DNA from: Halanaerobiales bacterium
Lineage (GTDB): Bacteria > Bacillota > Halanaerobiia > Halanaerobiales > DTU029
Assembly (NCBI GenBank): GCA_029981855.1
Contig: JARRCS010000016.1
Span: 1-63,899, forward strand
DNA length: 63,899 bases
Direction: 5' to 3'
The first letter of the stretch is position 1, and every line of letters starts with the position of its first letter. The notes under the pieces were generated by a model. It saw only the letters and a list, made by a program, of their open reading frames with translations, did not search any database and had not been told where the DNA came from. Shown here piece by piece: positions 1-8,107 of this stretch. The position numbers and the translations under genes are program-made.

Positions 1-104
1 GTTGCTAATTTTTACCAAATTTTTAAGATAAATTAGTAAGATGGGGATGTCTGCGCTTTTTTTCCAAAAAAACATTTGACAATAGTACGCTATAGTATTC
101 AAAC

Positions 105-1364
105 TTAAAAACTGGTTTTAATAGAAACATTTAATTGCTGTGGCAAATTAGAGAGTTCGCCATCTTCACCGATTGTTAGAATAGGACTTACCTTCAGATC
201 AGTAACCTGGGTTAGCCTGTGGGTATAAGCAGGTATAACTAGACCACTCTGGTCATCTAGATTAATAATACTGGTTAATTCCACTGTATTATCCTGATCA
301 AAATCATAGGAAAAACGACTCATTAAGTACTGGCCTGCTTCTACCTCTTCACCTGGATTTAAATTGTAAGGTATAATAAGGGAGCCATTACCATAGTAGA
401 GATATTGTCCTTCAGCATAAATACCATTATCAAAGGTATAATCACTACCAATTACAGCCTGAAGATAGGGTTCGTTCATGGACATGGAAACCTCACCAGC
501 AGCCGAATCTACCTTTAATTTTTCAGGGATAACATAGGCAGCCTCTGCCCAGACTCCGACATTATTTAATGTTCCGGCTGTTGCCAGACCTAATTTATCC
601 ACTTTACGGTATTGAGCAAAAAGAACCGGTTGACCTGTTTCAGGATTAATAACAGGATTTCCTTCCGAGTTTAATCTCATTTTCAATGCAGGTACATCTT
701 CCCAGCCATGGAAATAACTAAATTTTAGATCATAACCTGCTGCTCTGGTCTCTGCTTTAAGGGCATATTCCATATTTTCTAGTTTATTTTCAGGTTCATC
801 GTTGGTTAAGTCAAGATTAGCAAATAAATCGGAATATTCTTCTCCCCCGCCCATAGAACTAAAACTTGATATATCCTGTGGAACAAAATCAGGTATCACT
901 ACTCCCGTCAAATTAAAGTTATTACCATAATAGGTTGCCTGGGCGGACAGAACCGGCTCACCATTTAATTCACCATTAGTAAAAGAATCCATACTCTTGG
1001 GATTAATACTGTTAGTGGGATTAATACCATCGGCTGTACCCCAGTTAATAACCTGACGGCCAATGGTTAAATCGGTTGTATCTAAATAAATGGAGGTATA
1101 GGCTTCATCAAGATTAATATCACCTGTTTGGTTTAACAAATCATAGTTTCCTTTAAAGGAGAGATAAAGCTTTCCATCAAAGCCGAGTTCCTTTGCTAAT
1201 TCAAGTTTATAGTTTGTATCTGCAGCACTTAATTGTTCCTCATCAAAATTGTAGATTAATCCCTGGCTCAGTTCTCCACTAATCTCCAGGTCAGCAGCCA
1301 TTACTGCTGTAGTCATAATTCCTAGCAATAAAAATGTAAGTAAAAACATTTTTAATCTCCGCAT
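105..1364 (-). CDS. Outer-membrane beta-barrel protein (DUF1302/porin-like)
   Basis: About 419 residues with an N-terminal signal peptide (basic MRRLK then a hydrophobic stretch ending in AMAAD-like residues, written VMAAD). The mature part alternates polar and hydrophobic residues with many aromatic strand ends and finishes in ...NVSIKTSF, a terminal Phe typical of outer-membrane barrels. The motif IGRQVINWGTADGINPTN near residue 115 resembles the DUF1302/alginate-export-like barrel family. It is the last gene of a run TetR, RND pump, LolA-like protein, barrel, so it may be the outer-membrane partner of that pump. Start is uncertain: an in-frame TTG at 1388 precedes the chosen ATG at 1364, which keeps the basic signal-peptide N-region. 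Family placement is by motif and context only. Confidence 0.72.
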   Translation of the reverse strand: MRRLKMFLLTFLLLGIMTTAVMAADLEISGELSQGLIYNFDEEQLSAADTNYKLELAKELGFDGKLYLSFKGNYDLLNQTGDINLDEAYTSIYLDTTDLTIGRQVINWGTADGINPTNSINPKSMDSFTNGELNGEPVLSAQATYYGNNFNLTGVVIPDFVPQDISSFSSMGGGEEYSDLFANLDLTNDEPENKLENMEYALKAETRAAGYDLKFSYFHGWEDVPALKMRLNSEGNPVINPETGQPVLFAQYRKVDKLGLATAGTLNNVGVWAEAAYVIPEKLKVDSAAGEVSMSMNEPYLQAVIGSDYTFDNGIYAEGQYLYYGNGSLIIPYNLNPGEEVEAGQYLMSRFSYDFDQDNTVELTSIINLDDQSGLVIPAYTHRLTQVTDLKVSPILTIGEDGELSNLPQQLNVSIKTSF

Positions 1365-1431
1365 TCTTTTTCTATTCCCACCTTTCAATTATATTTTTAT
1401 GCATTTCATTAGTAAATAGATGATCTTCTTC

Positions 1432-2217
1432 TTATCTGCGCAGATATCTCATAGTAAAATACTGATCATTTACTTCTTCATCATTACTCTCCAGAATCTC
1501 AATAATTGTCTTGGTGCCCGCCAGTTCATCTGACATTACTACCTTATGAGGCATATAATCACCATCATCCTCTTTTTCCAGTTCACTGGAAACAAGTTTC
1601 TTACTTAACTGTCCATCCAGGTTATAAAACTCAATTTGCAGAGGTATCATCTCATCCTGCCAGACCCACATCTTTACCTTGCTATAATCACTGTCTTTAT
1701 CTTCAGGAATCATTTCCAGAACATAACAGTTATAGCCTGCAAATTCTTCATCAGCAAGACGTTTTGCCTGGTAATCATCACTATAACTTTGGCCGCCACC
1801 GATCTCATCATAGGTAAAATCTGTACCCATAAACTTATCCTCGGTCATATGGCCAGCTATGCGGCGTTCTCTACCCAGGGCAGGTAAAAATAACCACATC
1901 TGATTCTCATCTGTTTCAGTATTATTTATGGATAAGAACTTTGTCCCCTTGACATCGGCCGGTTCCAGATATTCTAACAACTGTTTCTCCAGCTTACCAT
2001 CATCCTTGCGATAGATTTTTAACTTATTAACCCTTTGTTCTCCCTTCTCATTCTCGGTAATCAGATTGATAATAGCCGTACCGGAACCTGTCAGGGTTGA
2101 ATCATCCTTTAACCTATCCAGTATCTCATCACCAGTTAATTCATCGGCTGCCCCAACAATGACACTCCCCAACAACATGACCGTTAAAACCATAACACTA
2201 ATTTTCTTTAAACTCAT
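1432..2217 (-). CDS. LolA-like outer-membrane lipoprotein-sorting protein
   Basis: About 261 residues with a signal peptide (MSLKKISVMVLTVMLLGSV, cut near GAADE). The body matches the family annotated as outer-membrane lipoprotein-sorting protein: residues around WLFLPALGRERRIAGH, then GTDFTYDEI, then a C-terminal ..YFTMRYLRR. These LolA/LolB-fold proteins bind acyl chains in a hydrophobic half-barrel in the periplasm. It sits between an RND exporter gene (21 bp upstream) and a barrel gene, suggesting a shuttle between inner and outer membrane. Start ATG at 2217 is preceded by AAGGAG; an in-frame GTG lies 12 bp earlier inside that ribosome-binding region. Confidence 0.8.
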   Translation of the reverse strand: MSLKKISVMVLTVMLLGSVIVGAADELTGDEILDRLKDDSTLTGSGTAIINLITENEKGEQRVNKLKIYRKDDGKLEKQLLEYLEPADVKGTKFLSINNTETDENQMWLFLPALGRERRIAGHMTEDKFMGTDFTYDEIGGGQSYSDDYQAKRLADEEFAGYNCYVLEMIPEDKDSDYSKVKMWVWQDEMIPLQIEFYNLDGQLSKKLVSSELEKEDDGDYMPHKVVMSDELAGTKTIIEILESNDEEVNDQYFTMRYLRR

Positions 2218-2237
2218 TTTAAGAATCACTCCTTATT

Positions 2238-4565
2238 TTAATTTGCTTCTACATATTCATAGTCAAGTTCTCTATATTTTTTCCTGAGAATAGCCCTAGC
2301 TGGCATCAGCCTTAAAATCCCAGGAATTACGGTTAACGAAGCTAAGGAACTTATCAACATGGTCAGGGCAATTAAATAACCAAAGACATCAATGGCCCGG
2401 AAATGGGAGAAAATCAGGATACCAAAACCTAAAATCAGGGTCAGAGCATTAAAGAAGATACCCCTACCGGCTGTGGCACTGGTAATAGCAATCGCCTCAT
2501 CCTGGCTTTTGCCATTTCTGATTTCATTCCGATATCTACTGAGATAATGAATTGAATAATCAACACCGATTCCAATGGCAATACTGGCGATCATAGTTGT
2601 TACAGCATCTAGGGGAATACCTGAATAACCCATAATGCCAAAATTAATGCCAACAGTAAGGACTAAAGGCAAAATACTAACCAGTCCAGCTAACCAGGAG
2701 CCCATTAAGAGGGCTACAATAATACCTACTGTTACAACAGAGGTTACTAAACTGGAGATCTGACTGGCAACAAAACGATCCATCAGCCTTAACATAACCT
2801 TTGGTAAACCTACCACTTTAACCTCCAGGTCATCCTCACCTGCAAATTTATTCTCGACATAGCCTTCAATCTTATCAATTACCTTCTCCAACTCACCTGA
2901 ACCCATATTCTCTATCCTGGCATTAACTATCGCCTTATCAAAATTATAACTTACCATAGAATCTATTCCTGATCCCCCCTGCATGGTGAATAATAACAAC
3001 TCCTGGGCCACTGCCTGGCGGGTATCAGGGATCCGATAATACTCCTCTTCTCCCATATTTAAAGCCTGATTTAATTCCCTGACCAGATCAGCCAGAGAAG
3101 AAGCCTGACTTACATGGGGTAAAGAATTTAAATATTCCTGGGTCTCTACCATCTTCTTTAAAACCACAGGTTCCTTAACCCCATCTTTCTTGCCGGTATC
3201 AAAAACTATTGAAACCTGTATGGTACCACCGAATTCATCCTCAACAATGTCGGTACCCTTGACAATAGGGCTATCTTCCTCAAAATAATTCATCATATTA
3301 CTTTCCAGAGAAAGATTAAAGGCCCCAAAGATGAAGATAAGTAAGATAACAGCAGAAACCCCAACAATTACTTTAGCGTGTTTTGCCATAAATTTACCTA
3401 AAACAGTTAATCCCTTGACCAACCATTCCTTATGTTCTCTTGTTTCTTCATTAAAATGAGCCGGCAGTTTTTGTAAAACCAGGGCAGCAGGGATAAATAA
3501 CAAAGAGAAGAACATAGCTGCCAGTACCCCGAAAGCTGTCAAAAGTCCGAACTGACGAATGGGAGTTACAAAGGAGGTTATTAAGGCGGCAAAACCGGCA
3601 CCTGTGGTTAGGGAGGTCATAATTACCGGACCATTCATCTCCCGCATGGTTTCCTCTAAGGCCTTCCTTTTAGATCTACCCAGGGCTAATTCCTCATAGT
3701 ATTTATTGAGAATATGGATCCCGTCGGCACTACCGATCGCCACCAGAATGATCGGCATCACCATAGTAACAATAGTCAGAGGAATACCCAGGATAACCAT
3801 TAAACCTACTGTCCAGATAACACTGATTATTACAGTGGCAAGTGGTAGTAAAACTCCCCGAGCACTGTGGAAACTCCAGTATAAGATACCAACTAATATC
3901 AAGACAACTAAGGGCATTAAAACCCTCATATCACTACCCATGGCATTTTCGGCATAATGTCCGACATAGGTATCTCCCACAATATAGATTTCTTCCGGGT
4001 CCCGGTAGGAATTGACAATCTTATCTATCTTAGCAGTTAAGGCTTTCATCTTCTGGGTAGATAAATCACCAAAGGGCTCCATGGTCACCATAATTGCTGC
4101 TGCTTTCCCATCTGCGGTCACTAATTTACCAACATTTGAGCTGTTAAGTATTCTTTGACGATATTTGTCTATCTCCTCCTCAGTCTGAGGCAGTTTATCA
4201 ACAATGGGATTAATCTCGATCCCCATGACACTACTTTCAATGAGATCAACATTGAGGGGACTCATTACCTTTTTTACACCATCTAACTTCTCTATCTTAT
4301 TCGTCAGTTCATCAATCTTTTTTAATGTCCCGGCATTAAATATATTGTCACTACGCAGGGCAATCATTAAAAAATCCTGAGAACCGAAATCTTCTATCGC
4401 CTCTTCTAAATCCTTAATTACCGGGTCATCATCGGGAATCATCTGCTCCATATCAGCATCAAAACTGATCTGAGGTATAAAAGCGGCAAAAATTATGGTA
4501 ATGATCGCCAGAACCCCAATAATGATTTTAGGATTATCCAGTACAAACTTATTAAATCTTGACAA
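2238..4565 (-). CDS. RND/MMPL-family exporter (HAE3-like)
   Basis: About 775 residues. It has the two-fold RND layout: a first membrane helix (IIIGVLAIITIIFAAFI), a large extracytoplasmic loop, a cluster of helices near 215-370, another helix near 400, a second loop, and a final helix cluster near 610-760 with GIGVDYSIHYLSRYR. Such MMPL/HAE3 pumps use proton motive force to move lipids or other hydrophobic molecules. Start chosen as TTG at 4565 because AAAGGGGTGG lies 6 bp upstream; the longer reading from 4610 crosses this site and adds a polar segment. It is followed by the LolA-like gene and the barrel, so a trans-envelope lipid exporter is inferred; the substrate is unknown. Confidence 0.85.
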   Translation of the reverse strand: MSRFNKFVLDNPKIIIGVLAIITIIFAAFIPQISFDADMEQMIPDDDPVIKDLEEAIEDFGSQDFLMIALRSDNIFNAGTLKKIDELTNKIEKLDGVKKVMSPLNVDLIESSVMGIEINPIVDKLPQTEEEIDKYRQRILNSSNVGKLVTADGKAAAIMVTMEPFGDLSTQKMKALTAKIDKIVNSYRDPEEIYIVGDTYVGHYAENAMGSDMRVLMPLVVLILVGILYWSFHSARGVLLPLATVIISVIWTVGLMVILGIPLTIVTMVMPIILVAIGSADGIHILNKYYEELALGRSKRKALEETMREMNGPVIMTSLTTGAGFAALITSFVTPIRQFGLLTAFGVLAAMFFSLLFIPAALVLQKLPAHFNEETREHKEWLVKGLTVLGKFMAKHAKVIVGVSAVILLIFIFGAFNLSLESNMMNYFEEDSPIVKGTDIVEDEFGGTIQVSIVFDTGKKDGVKEPVVLKKMVETQEYLNSLPHVSQASSLADLVRELNQALNMGEEEYYRIPDTRQAVAQELLLFTMQGGSGIDSMVSYNFDKAIVNARIENMGSGELEKVIDKIEGYVENKFAGEDDLEVKVVGLPKVMLRLMDRFVASQISSLVTSVVTVGIIVALLMGSWLAGLVSILPLVLTVGINFGIMGYSGIPLDAVTTMIASIAIGIGVDYSIHYLSRYRNEIRNGKSQDEAIAITSATAGRGIFFNALTLILGFGILIFSHFRAIDVFGYLIALTMLISSLASLTVIPGILRLMPARAILRKKYRELDYEYVEAN

Positions 4566-4705
4566 TATATACCACCCCTTTATTTTGAAATAAATTGCAC
4601 TATTACACATGTTGTTTTAGAAATTAAAAACTAAGTCATCTATTGAGATTAAGCCTGTTACCTGATTTATTGTTTTTTTAATTAATTTAAAGCAGGCTTT
4701 TCATC

Positions 4706-5287
4706 TTAATTATCTTCTTTCTTCTCTTTTAAAATTCCCTTTAGAGTGATTTCCAGTAAGTTTTCAGCTATCCTATTTAGATTTTCTTTAGTTAAATCCT
4801 TATAACTTGCAATAGAATTAATAATTCCTATAAAGGCTATAGCCATTATATGCGGGTCTTGCAATTTAAATTCATCATTTTTTATCCCTTGAGCAAATAT
4901 TTCTGTTAGAATTTCTTCATGTTTCTGTCTTGCTTTTAAAACCTTTTGTTTGAATTCTTTATCTATCCCCTCAAGATTACTTAAGATTATCTTGGCCAAT
5001 GACTTATGCTGGTATAAAAAATCCATTCTGTAATCAATAATAGCCTTTAGCTTCTGTGAACATGAAAGATTATTTTTATTACTTGTCTGTTCTAAAAAAG
5101 TAAAGTAATCATTAAAACCTGTTTCTAAAATCGCTCTAAATAATTCATCTTTACTGGCAAAATGCCAATAAAGGCTCCCTTTACTTAATCCTGCTTTTTC
5201 TGCTATCATATCCATAGTCGTTTTATGATAACCATAATTAGCAAATAATTCAGTAGCAGCTTTTATAATCTTCTTTTTTGATGCCAA
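4706..5287 (-). CDS. TetR/AcrR-family repressor (pump operon)
   Basis: 193 residues. The N-terminal helix-turn-helix is textbook TetR (FANYGYHKTTMDMIAEKAG, then LSKGSLYWHFASKDELF), followed by a variable all-helical ligand domain. It lies 140 bp upstream of the RND exporter on the same strand, and three copies of a TetR-type palindromic motif occur in the intergenic DNA just upstream of it. The simplest reading is autoregulation and control of the exporter operon, released by a lipid-like or toxic ligand. The ligand cannot be read from sequence. Confidence 0.88.
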   Translation of the reverse strand: MASKKKIIKAATELFANYGYHKTTMDMIAEKAGLSKGSLYWHFASKDELFRAILETGFNDYFTFLEQTSNKNNLSCSQKLKAIIDYRMDFLYQHKSLAKIILSNLEGIDKEFKQKVLKARQKHEEILTEIFAQGIKNDEFKLQDPHIMAIAFIGIINSIASYKDLTKENLNRIAENLLEITLKGILKEKKEDN

Positions 5288-5306
5288 ACTTATCCCACCT
5301 CCATCC

Positions 5307-5328
5307 TATACCAACCAGTCAGTTTAGA
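5307..5328. promoter_or_regulatory. TetR-type operator, copy 1
   Basis: The motif TATACCAACCAGTCAGTTTA lies 20 bp upstream of the tetR start. It matches copy 3 at 5529-5550 at nearly every position and resembles the ACCGACTNGTCGGT-type half sites bound by many TetR repressors. Placement between promoter and start codon suggests autorepression. Confidence 0.6.
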
Positions 5329-5412
5329 CATATTGTATTATAATAAAGGAAGTTTTGTCTATTAATCTCCCTTTTTTCATATTAATAATATAATAGTATA
5401 TTACTCAACCTT

Positions 5413-5426
5413 CCAGTCGGTCTAGT
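5413..5426. promoter_or_regulatory. TetR-type operator, copy 2 (inverted, weaker)
   Basis: CCAGTCGGTCTAGT, whose reverse complement ACTAGACCGACTGG resembles the other two sites. It lies about 125 bp upstream of tetR. The match is weaker than copies 1 and 3. Confidence 0.45.
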
Positions 5427-5528
5427 AATCATAAAAAAATATAAATACAATATCCGACAGTACCGCAAAACACGGCAAAAACCATAAGTAAAAAAAACAG
5501 CAATCGCTAGCTCTTTATATTCGCCTCC

Positions 5529-5550
5529 TATACCGACTAGTCAGTTTACT
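5529..5550. promoter_or_regulatory. TetR-type operator, copy 3
   Basis: TATACCGACTAGTCAGTTTA contains the palindromic core GACTAGTC and repeats the sequence at 5307-5328 with only a few changes. It is about 245 bp upstream of tetR and just 3' of the patatin gene. The 302-bp intergenic gap 5288-5589 holds these three sites and AT-rich DNA, and nothing else I recognise. Confidence 0.55.
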
Positions 5551-5589
5551 TTTATTATAATTATTCAGATAGTTGTTGTCAAGAGTTTT

Positions 5590-6582
5590 TTACAAATCAG
5601 TATTTTGCCATCGATTCAGAGCATGTTGACTTAACTCCTTTCCTTCCCATCCCAACGTATTAGTAAAAGAAGTTTTAAATGCAGAAAATAGCTTTTCCTC
5701 AATATTCTTTTGTTTTACCTCACCGGCAGTTATACAATCTTCAATCCGATGAAAATCATACCAACGAATATCTCCTAAATCCGGCCTAACGGTAAACATA
5801 TTTCGACTATTAATATGATCAGACCTACTTACCATTTTATTTAACTTTAGAGATTTACTTACAATCCTGATACTTGCTGGCAGGATATTGTTTACATAAT
5901 AATCAACTCCTGTTTTTTGTGAAATTCGTTTATACCAATCAGATTGAAAGATATATGAAAGTTTATATAAATATTCAGTACCAGTCATTGGTGAACTAAC
6001 ATCAACTGCAATTACTATATCAGCTCCTGCCGCAAAGGCAGCCTTCCACGGGACAGGTGCAGTAATTGAGCCATCAACATAGATAGAATCATTAATCTTA
6101 ACAGGTTCGAAAATGCCCGGAATAGCTATGCTAGCATGAATTGCCCTGATAATATCTCCTTTATCTATCCATTCTTCTCTACCAGTCTCGATGTCAGTAG
6201 CCACAACTACCAATCTTTTAGATAGATTAGCAAAATTTTTATCTCTTAAAAGCCCTCTTAAATAATCTTCTATCTTTCTACCTTTTATCAATCCCTTTGC
6301 TGGCAGCGAAAGATCAACCATCTTGAGTAACTTTTTCCAATCGTTGCTTTTGGCAATTGCTATCATTTCATCTATAGGATAACCGGCAGCATAAGCAGCT
6401 CCTACTATAGCCCCAATACTGGTACCTGCAACTATCTCTATATTAAGACCATATTGTGCTAAAACCTTAAGTATACCCAGGTGGGCAAAGCCTCTAGCCC
6501 CACCTCCACCTAATGCTAGACCGATAACTGGTTTATTTTTTTCACTAATCATTACCCCCATATTATAATAATAATTCACCAT
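5590..6582 (-). CDS. Patatin-like phospholipase (RssA/NTE type)
   Basis: 330 residues. All patatin motifs are visible near the N-terminus and middle: oxyanion-hole GGGGARGFAHLG, nucleophile motif GTSIG, and the dyad aspartate in DGS (VDGSITAPVPW). The family hydrolyses acyl esters of phospholipids or lysophospholipids in the cytoplasm or at the inner membrane. It is transcribed toward the pump operon but from its own promoter, which carries the same TCGGA-N2-TCCGA palindrome as the radical SAM gene at 8.1-9.5 kb, so co-regulation is inferred. Start is uncertain: an alternative ATG ten codons in (MISEKNKP) also follows a G-rich ribosome-binding site. Confidence 0.88.
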   Translation of the reverse strand: MVNYYYNMGVMISEKNKPVIGLALGGGGARGFAHLGILKVLAQYGLNIEIVAGTSIGAIVGAAYAAGYPIDEMIAIAKSNDWKKLLKMVDLSLPAKGLIKGRKIEDYLRGLLRDKNFANLSKRLVVVATDIETGREEWIDKGDIIRAIHASIAIPGIFEPVKINDSIYVDGSITAPVPWKAAFAAGADIVIAVDVSSPMTGTEYLYKLSYIFQSDWYKRISQKTGVDYYVNNILPASIRIVSKSLKLNKMVSRSDHINSRNMFTVRPDLGDIRWYDFHRIEDCITAGEVKQKNIEEKLFSAFKTSFTNTLGWEGKELSQHALNRWQNTDL

Positions 6583-6648
6583 AAAAGCACCCCAAGTATA
6601 ACATTCTATCTTTATTTGCTTTGTCTAAAATAACCCCCTGATTATAAT

Positions 6649-6703
6649 TCGGACATCCGATTAAATTTGCTTATTGTATAATATACTATTCGAGATTATT
6701 AAA
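6649..6703 (-). promoter_or_regulatory. Patatin promoter with TCGGA-N2-TCCGA operator
   Basis: On the minus strand a -10 like TATACA (6675-6680) is followed 15 bp downstream by the palindrome TCGGATGTCCGA (6649-6660 on the plus strand as TCGGACATCCGA). The same -10 region and operator, at the same spacing, occur upstream of the radical SAM gene (9646-9700). The -35 (around 6698-6703) is weak. The adjacent second TetR gene is the obvious candidate binder. Confidence 0.65.
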
Positions 6704-6781
6704 AAGTATAAATAAGTTTAGAACCAGCTAAACCGAATAAAAAAATAAGCCTCAATTCTGGAGAAAAAACAAATAATTTTA

Positions 6782-7084
6782 TTAATCCCTTTCATCTAAT
6801 ATCTTTCTAATTTCATCTCTAACTATCCCTCTAATCTCTTCTCTACCAATCAAATCTTCTTTTCGAGCTAAATTATTTAAATCTAATAATCCTGTAATCT
6901 CTTTTCTAATAAATTTTTTCAACTTTTCCCTCTCGTTCTTACCTTTATTTACAAATTCATCAATAAGATTCTGGGTATCCTCATCTGTTGTTTCATCCTT
7001 TTTTATAATCTTTTTAATTTTCTCTCTTGAATATGAAAATACACCGAGCCCAAAATTAATTGACTTTTCAAGCACATTAATCAT
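6782..7084 (-). CDS. Phasin-like coiled-coil protein
   Basis: 100 residues, with a hydrophobic N-terminal patch (NFGLGVFSYSREKI), then a charged, almost wholly helical C-terminal two thirds rich in Lys and Glu (..KNEREKLKKFIRKEI.., ..RDEIRKILDE). This resembles small phasin / polyhydroxyalkanoate-granule-associated (PhaF/PhaI-type) proteins that coat lipid or polymer surfaces. No PHA synthase is present nearby. It lies between the patatin gene and the second TetR, all on the minus strand. RBS GAGGAGG is well placed before the ATG at 7084. Family assignment is tentative. Confidence 0.6.
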   Translation of the reverse strand: MINVLEKSINFGLGVFSYSREKIKKIIKKDETTDEDTQNLIDEFVNKGKNEREKLKKFIRKEITGLLDLNNLARKEDLIGREEIRGIVRDEIRKILDERD

Positions 7085-7147
7085 CTATAATCCTCCTCTT
7101 ATAATAATATTCAATCCTTTAAACCTTATTCAGATCTAGGAACCTGC

Positions 7148-7371
7148 TCGAAAACCATTGGCTCTGGCCCAAAACCTCCGCAACGGCTCCCATTATGGCC
7201 GATTACGGGCTGTTTTAAACTTCCTCCGGTCAGACAGAAAAACAGCCTTTATCGTAATCGGCCTAACTCCCGTCTGCTCCGTTTTGATGCCTGAACTTTG
7301 GTATTATCAAATTGACCTTTTTAAAGTAAAATTGGAAATTTGATTAGGGCCTTACACCAACTGGTTTTCCG
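7148..7371. repeat. Imperfect palindromic cassette (MITE-like or structured RNA)
   Basis: The gap 7085-7422 holds a segment of visibly higher GC than its flanks. Its ends are imperfect inverted repeats (CGAAAACCATTGGC at 7149 on, against CGGAAAACCAGTTGG read inward from 7371), both followed by GGCCC. Inside, GGCCGATTACG at 7197 pairs with CGTAATCGGCC ending at 7263, each followed by a GGCTGTTTT-type arm, around a loop of about 20 bp. A short open frame through it (7158-7343) has no recognisable protein features and is ignored. Confidence 0.55.
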
Positions 7372-7422
7372 GGAATCCTACTTTCCAAGCGGACTCCTAA
7401 CATTTATTTATATTTCAGTAAA

Positions 7423-8007
7423 TTATTTATCAAAGATAATTTGAATTGCATTTAAGGCCTGTGGCAGCTCTTTCTCTTCCGGTTCCAATAATACCTGGAT
7501 TGCTGTTCCAAACATCGCCCCTAAAATCATTCTGGACAAAGCCCTGGGGGAATAACCCTTAAAAAAATCTTTTATATAGATGTTATCCAATATATGTTTT
7601 TTGATCATATTGGATAAATTTTCATATAATCTCTGTAATTGCCCATTAAAAGACTCTGACCAGAGAGCCAAATTGGTAAAATCATATAACAAACGAAAAA
7701 GACCGGGGTCGTCTTTTAAAATTTTTTCAAAAAAATTAATGAGAGATTGAGTTTTATCTCTAGCAGTTTTGCCTTTTCGCAAGTGTTGTTCAATCTGAAC
7801 AGTATATTTATGAATAACCTTATTTACCACAGCGGTAAGAAGACCTTCTTTATTATTAAAATAATAATGTAATTGGCTTAAGGCAACACCTGCTTCCTCA
7901 GCAATTTGTCTTAGTGAGATATTAGCATAGCCACTTGTAGAAATACAATAATAAGCCGCATCTAAAATCTTTTCTTCCTGGGTTATTATTTCCTTTTGGT
8001 TATCCAT
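7423..8007 (-). CDS. TetR/AcrR-family regulator (second)
   Basis: 194 residues. N-terminal TetR helix-turn-helix is clear (ISLRQIAEEAGVALSQLHYYFNNKEGLLTAV), followed by a helical effector domain. The ATG at 8007 is chosen over a GTG four codons upstream because GGTGGGG lies 6 bp before it. It sits 100 bp downstream of the radical SAM gene and between the two promoters that share the TCGGA-N2-TCCGA palindrome, so it is the likely repressor of both the radical SAM enzyme and the patatin. No copy of that palindrome was seen in front of this gene itself. Confidence 0.87.
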   Translation of the reverse strand: MDNQKEIITQEEKILDAAYYCISTSGYANISLRQIAEEAGVALSQLHYYFNNKEGLLTAVVNKVIHKYTVQIEQHLRKGKTARDKTQSLINFFEKILKDDPGLFRLLYDFTNLALWSESFNGQLQRLYENLSNMIKKHILDNIYIKDFFKGYSPRALSRMILGAMFGTAIQVLLEPEEKELPQALNAIQIIFDK

Positions 8008-8107
8008 GAAGTACCCCACCCTTTTTCATTTAGGTATCCAATAAAAAGTTCCAAAACGAAGGTTTCTTTATACTACCATTGTTCTTATTTAAATTATTGT
8101 GCTTTAA

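Noticed and set aside
1-104. TTGACA-like hexamer at 76-81
   Set aside because: No -10 at proper spacing and no plus-strand gene follows; the first 104 bases show nothing I can support.
7158-7343. 61-codon plus-strand ORF through the palindromic cassette
   Set aside because: No RBS, no recognisable motif, and its length is explained by the GC-rich palindrome.
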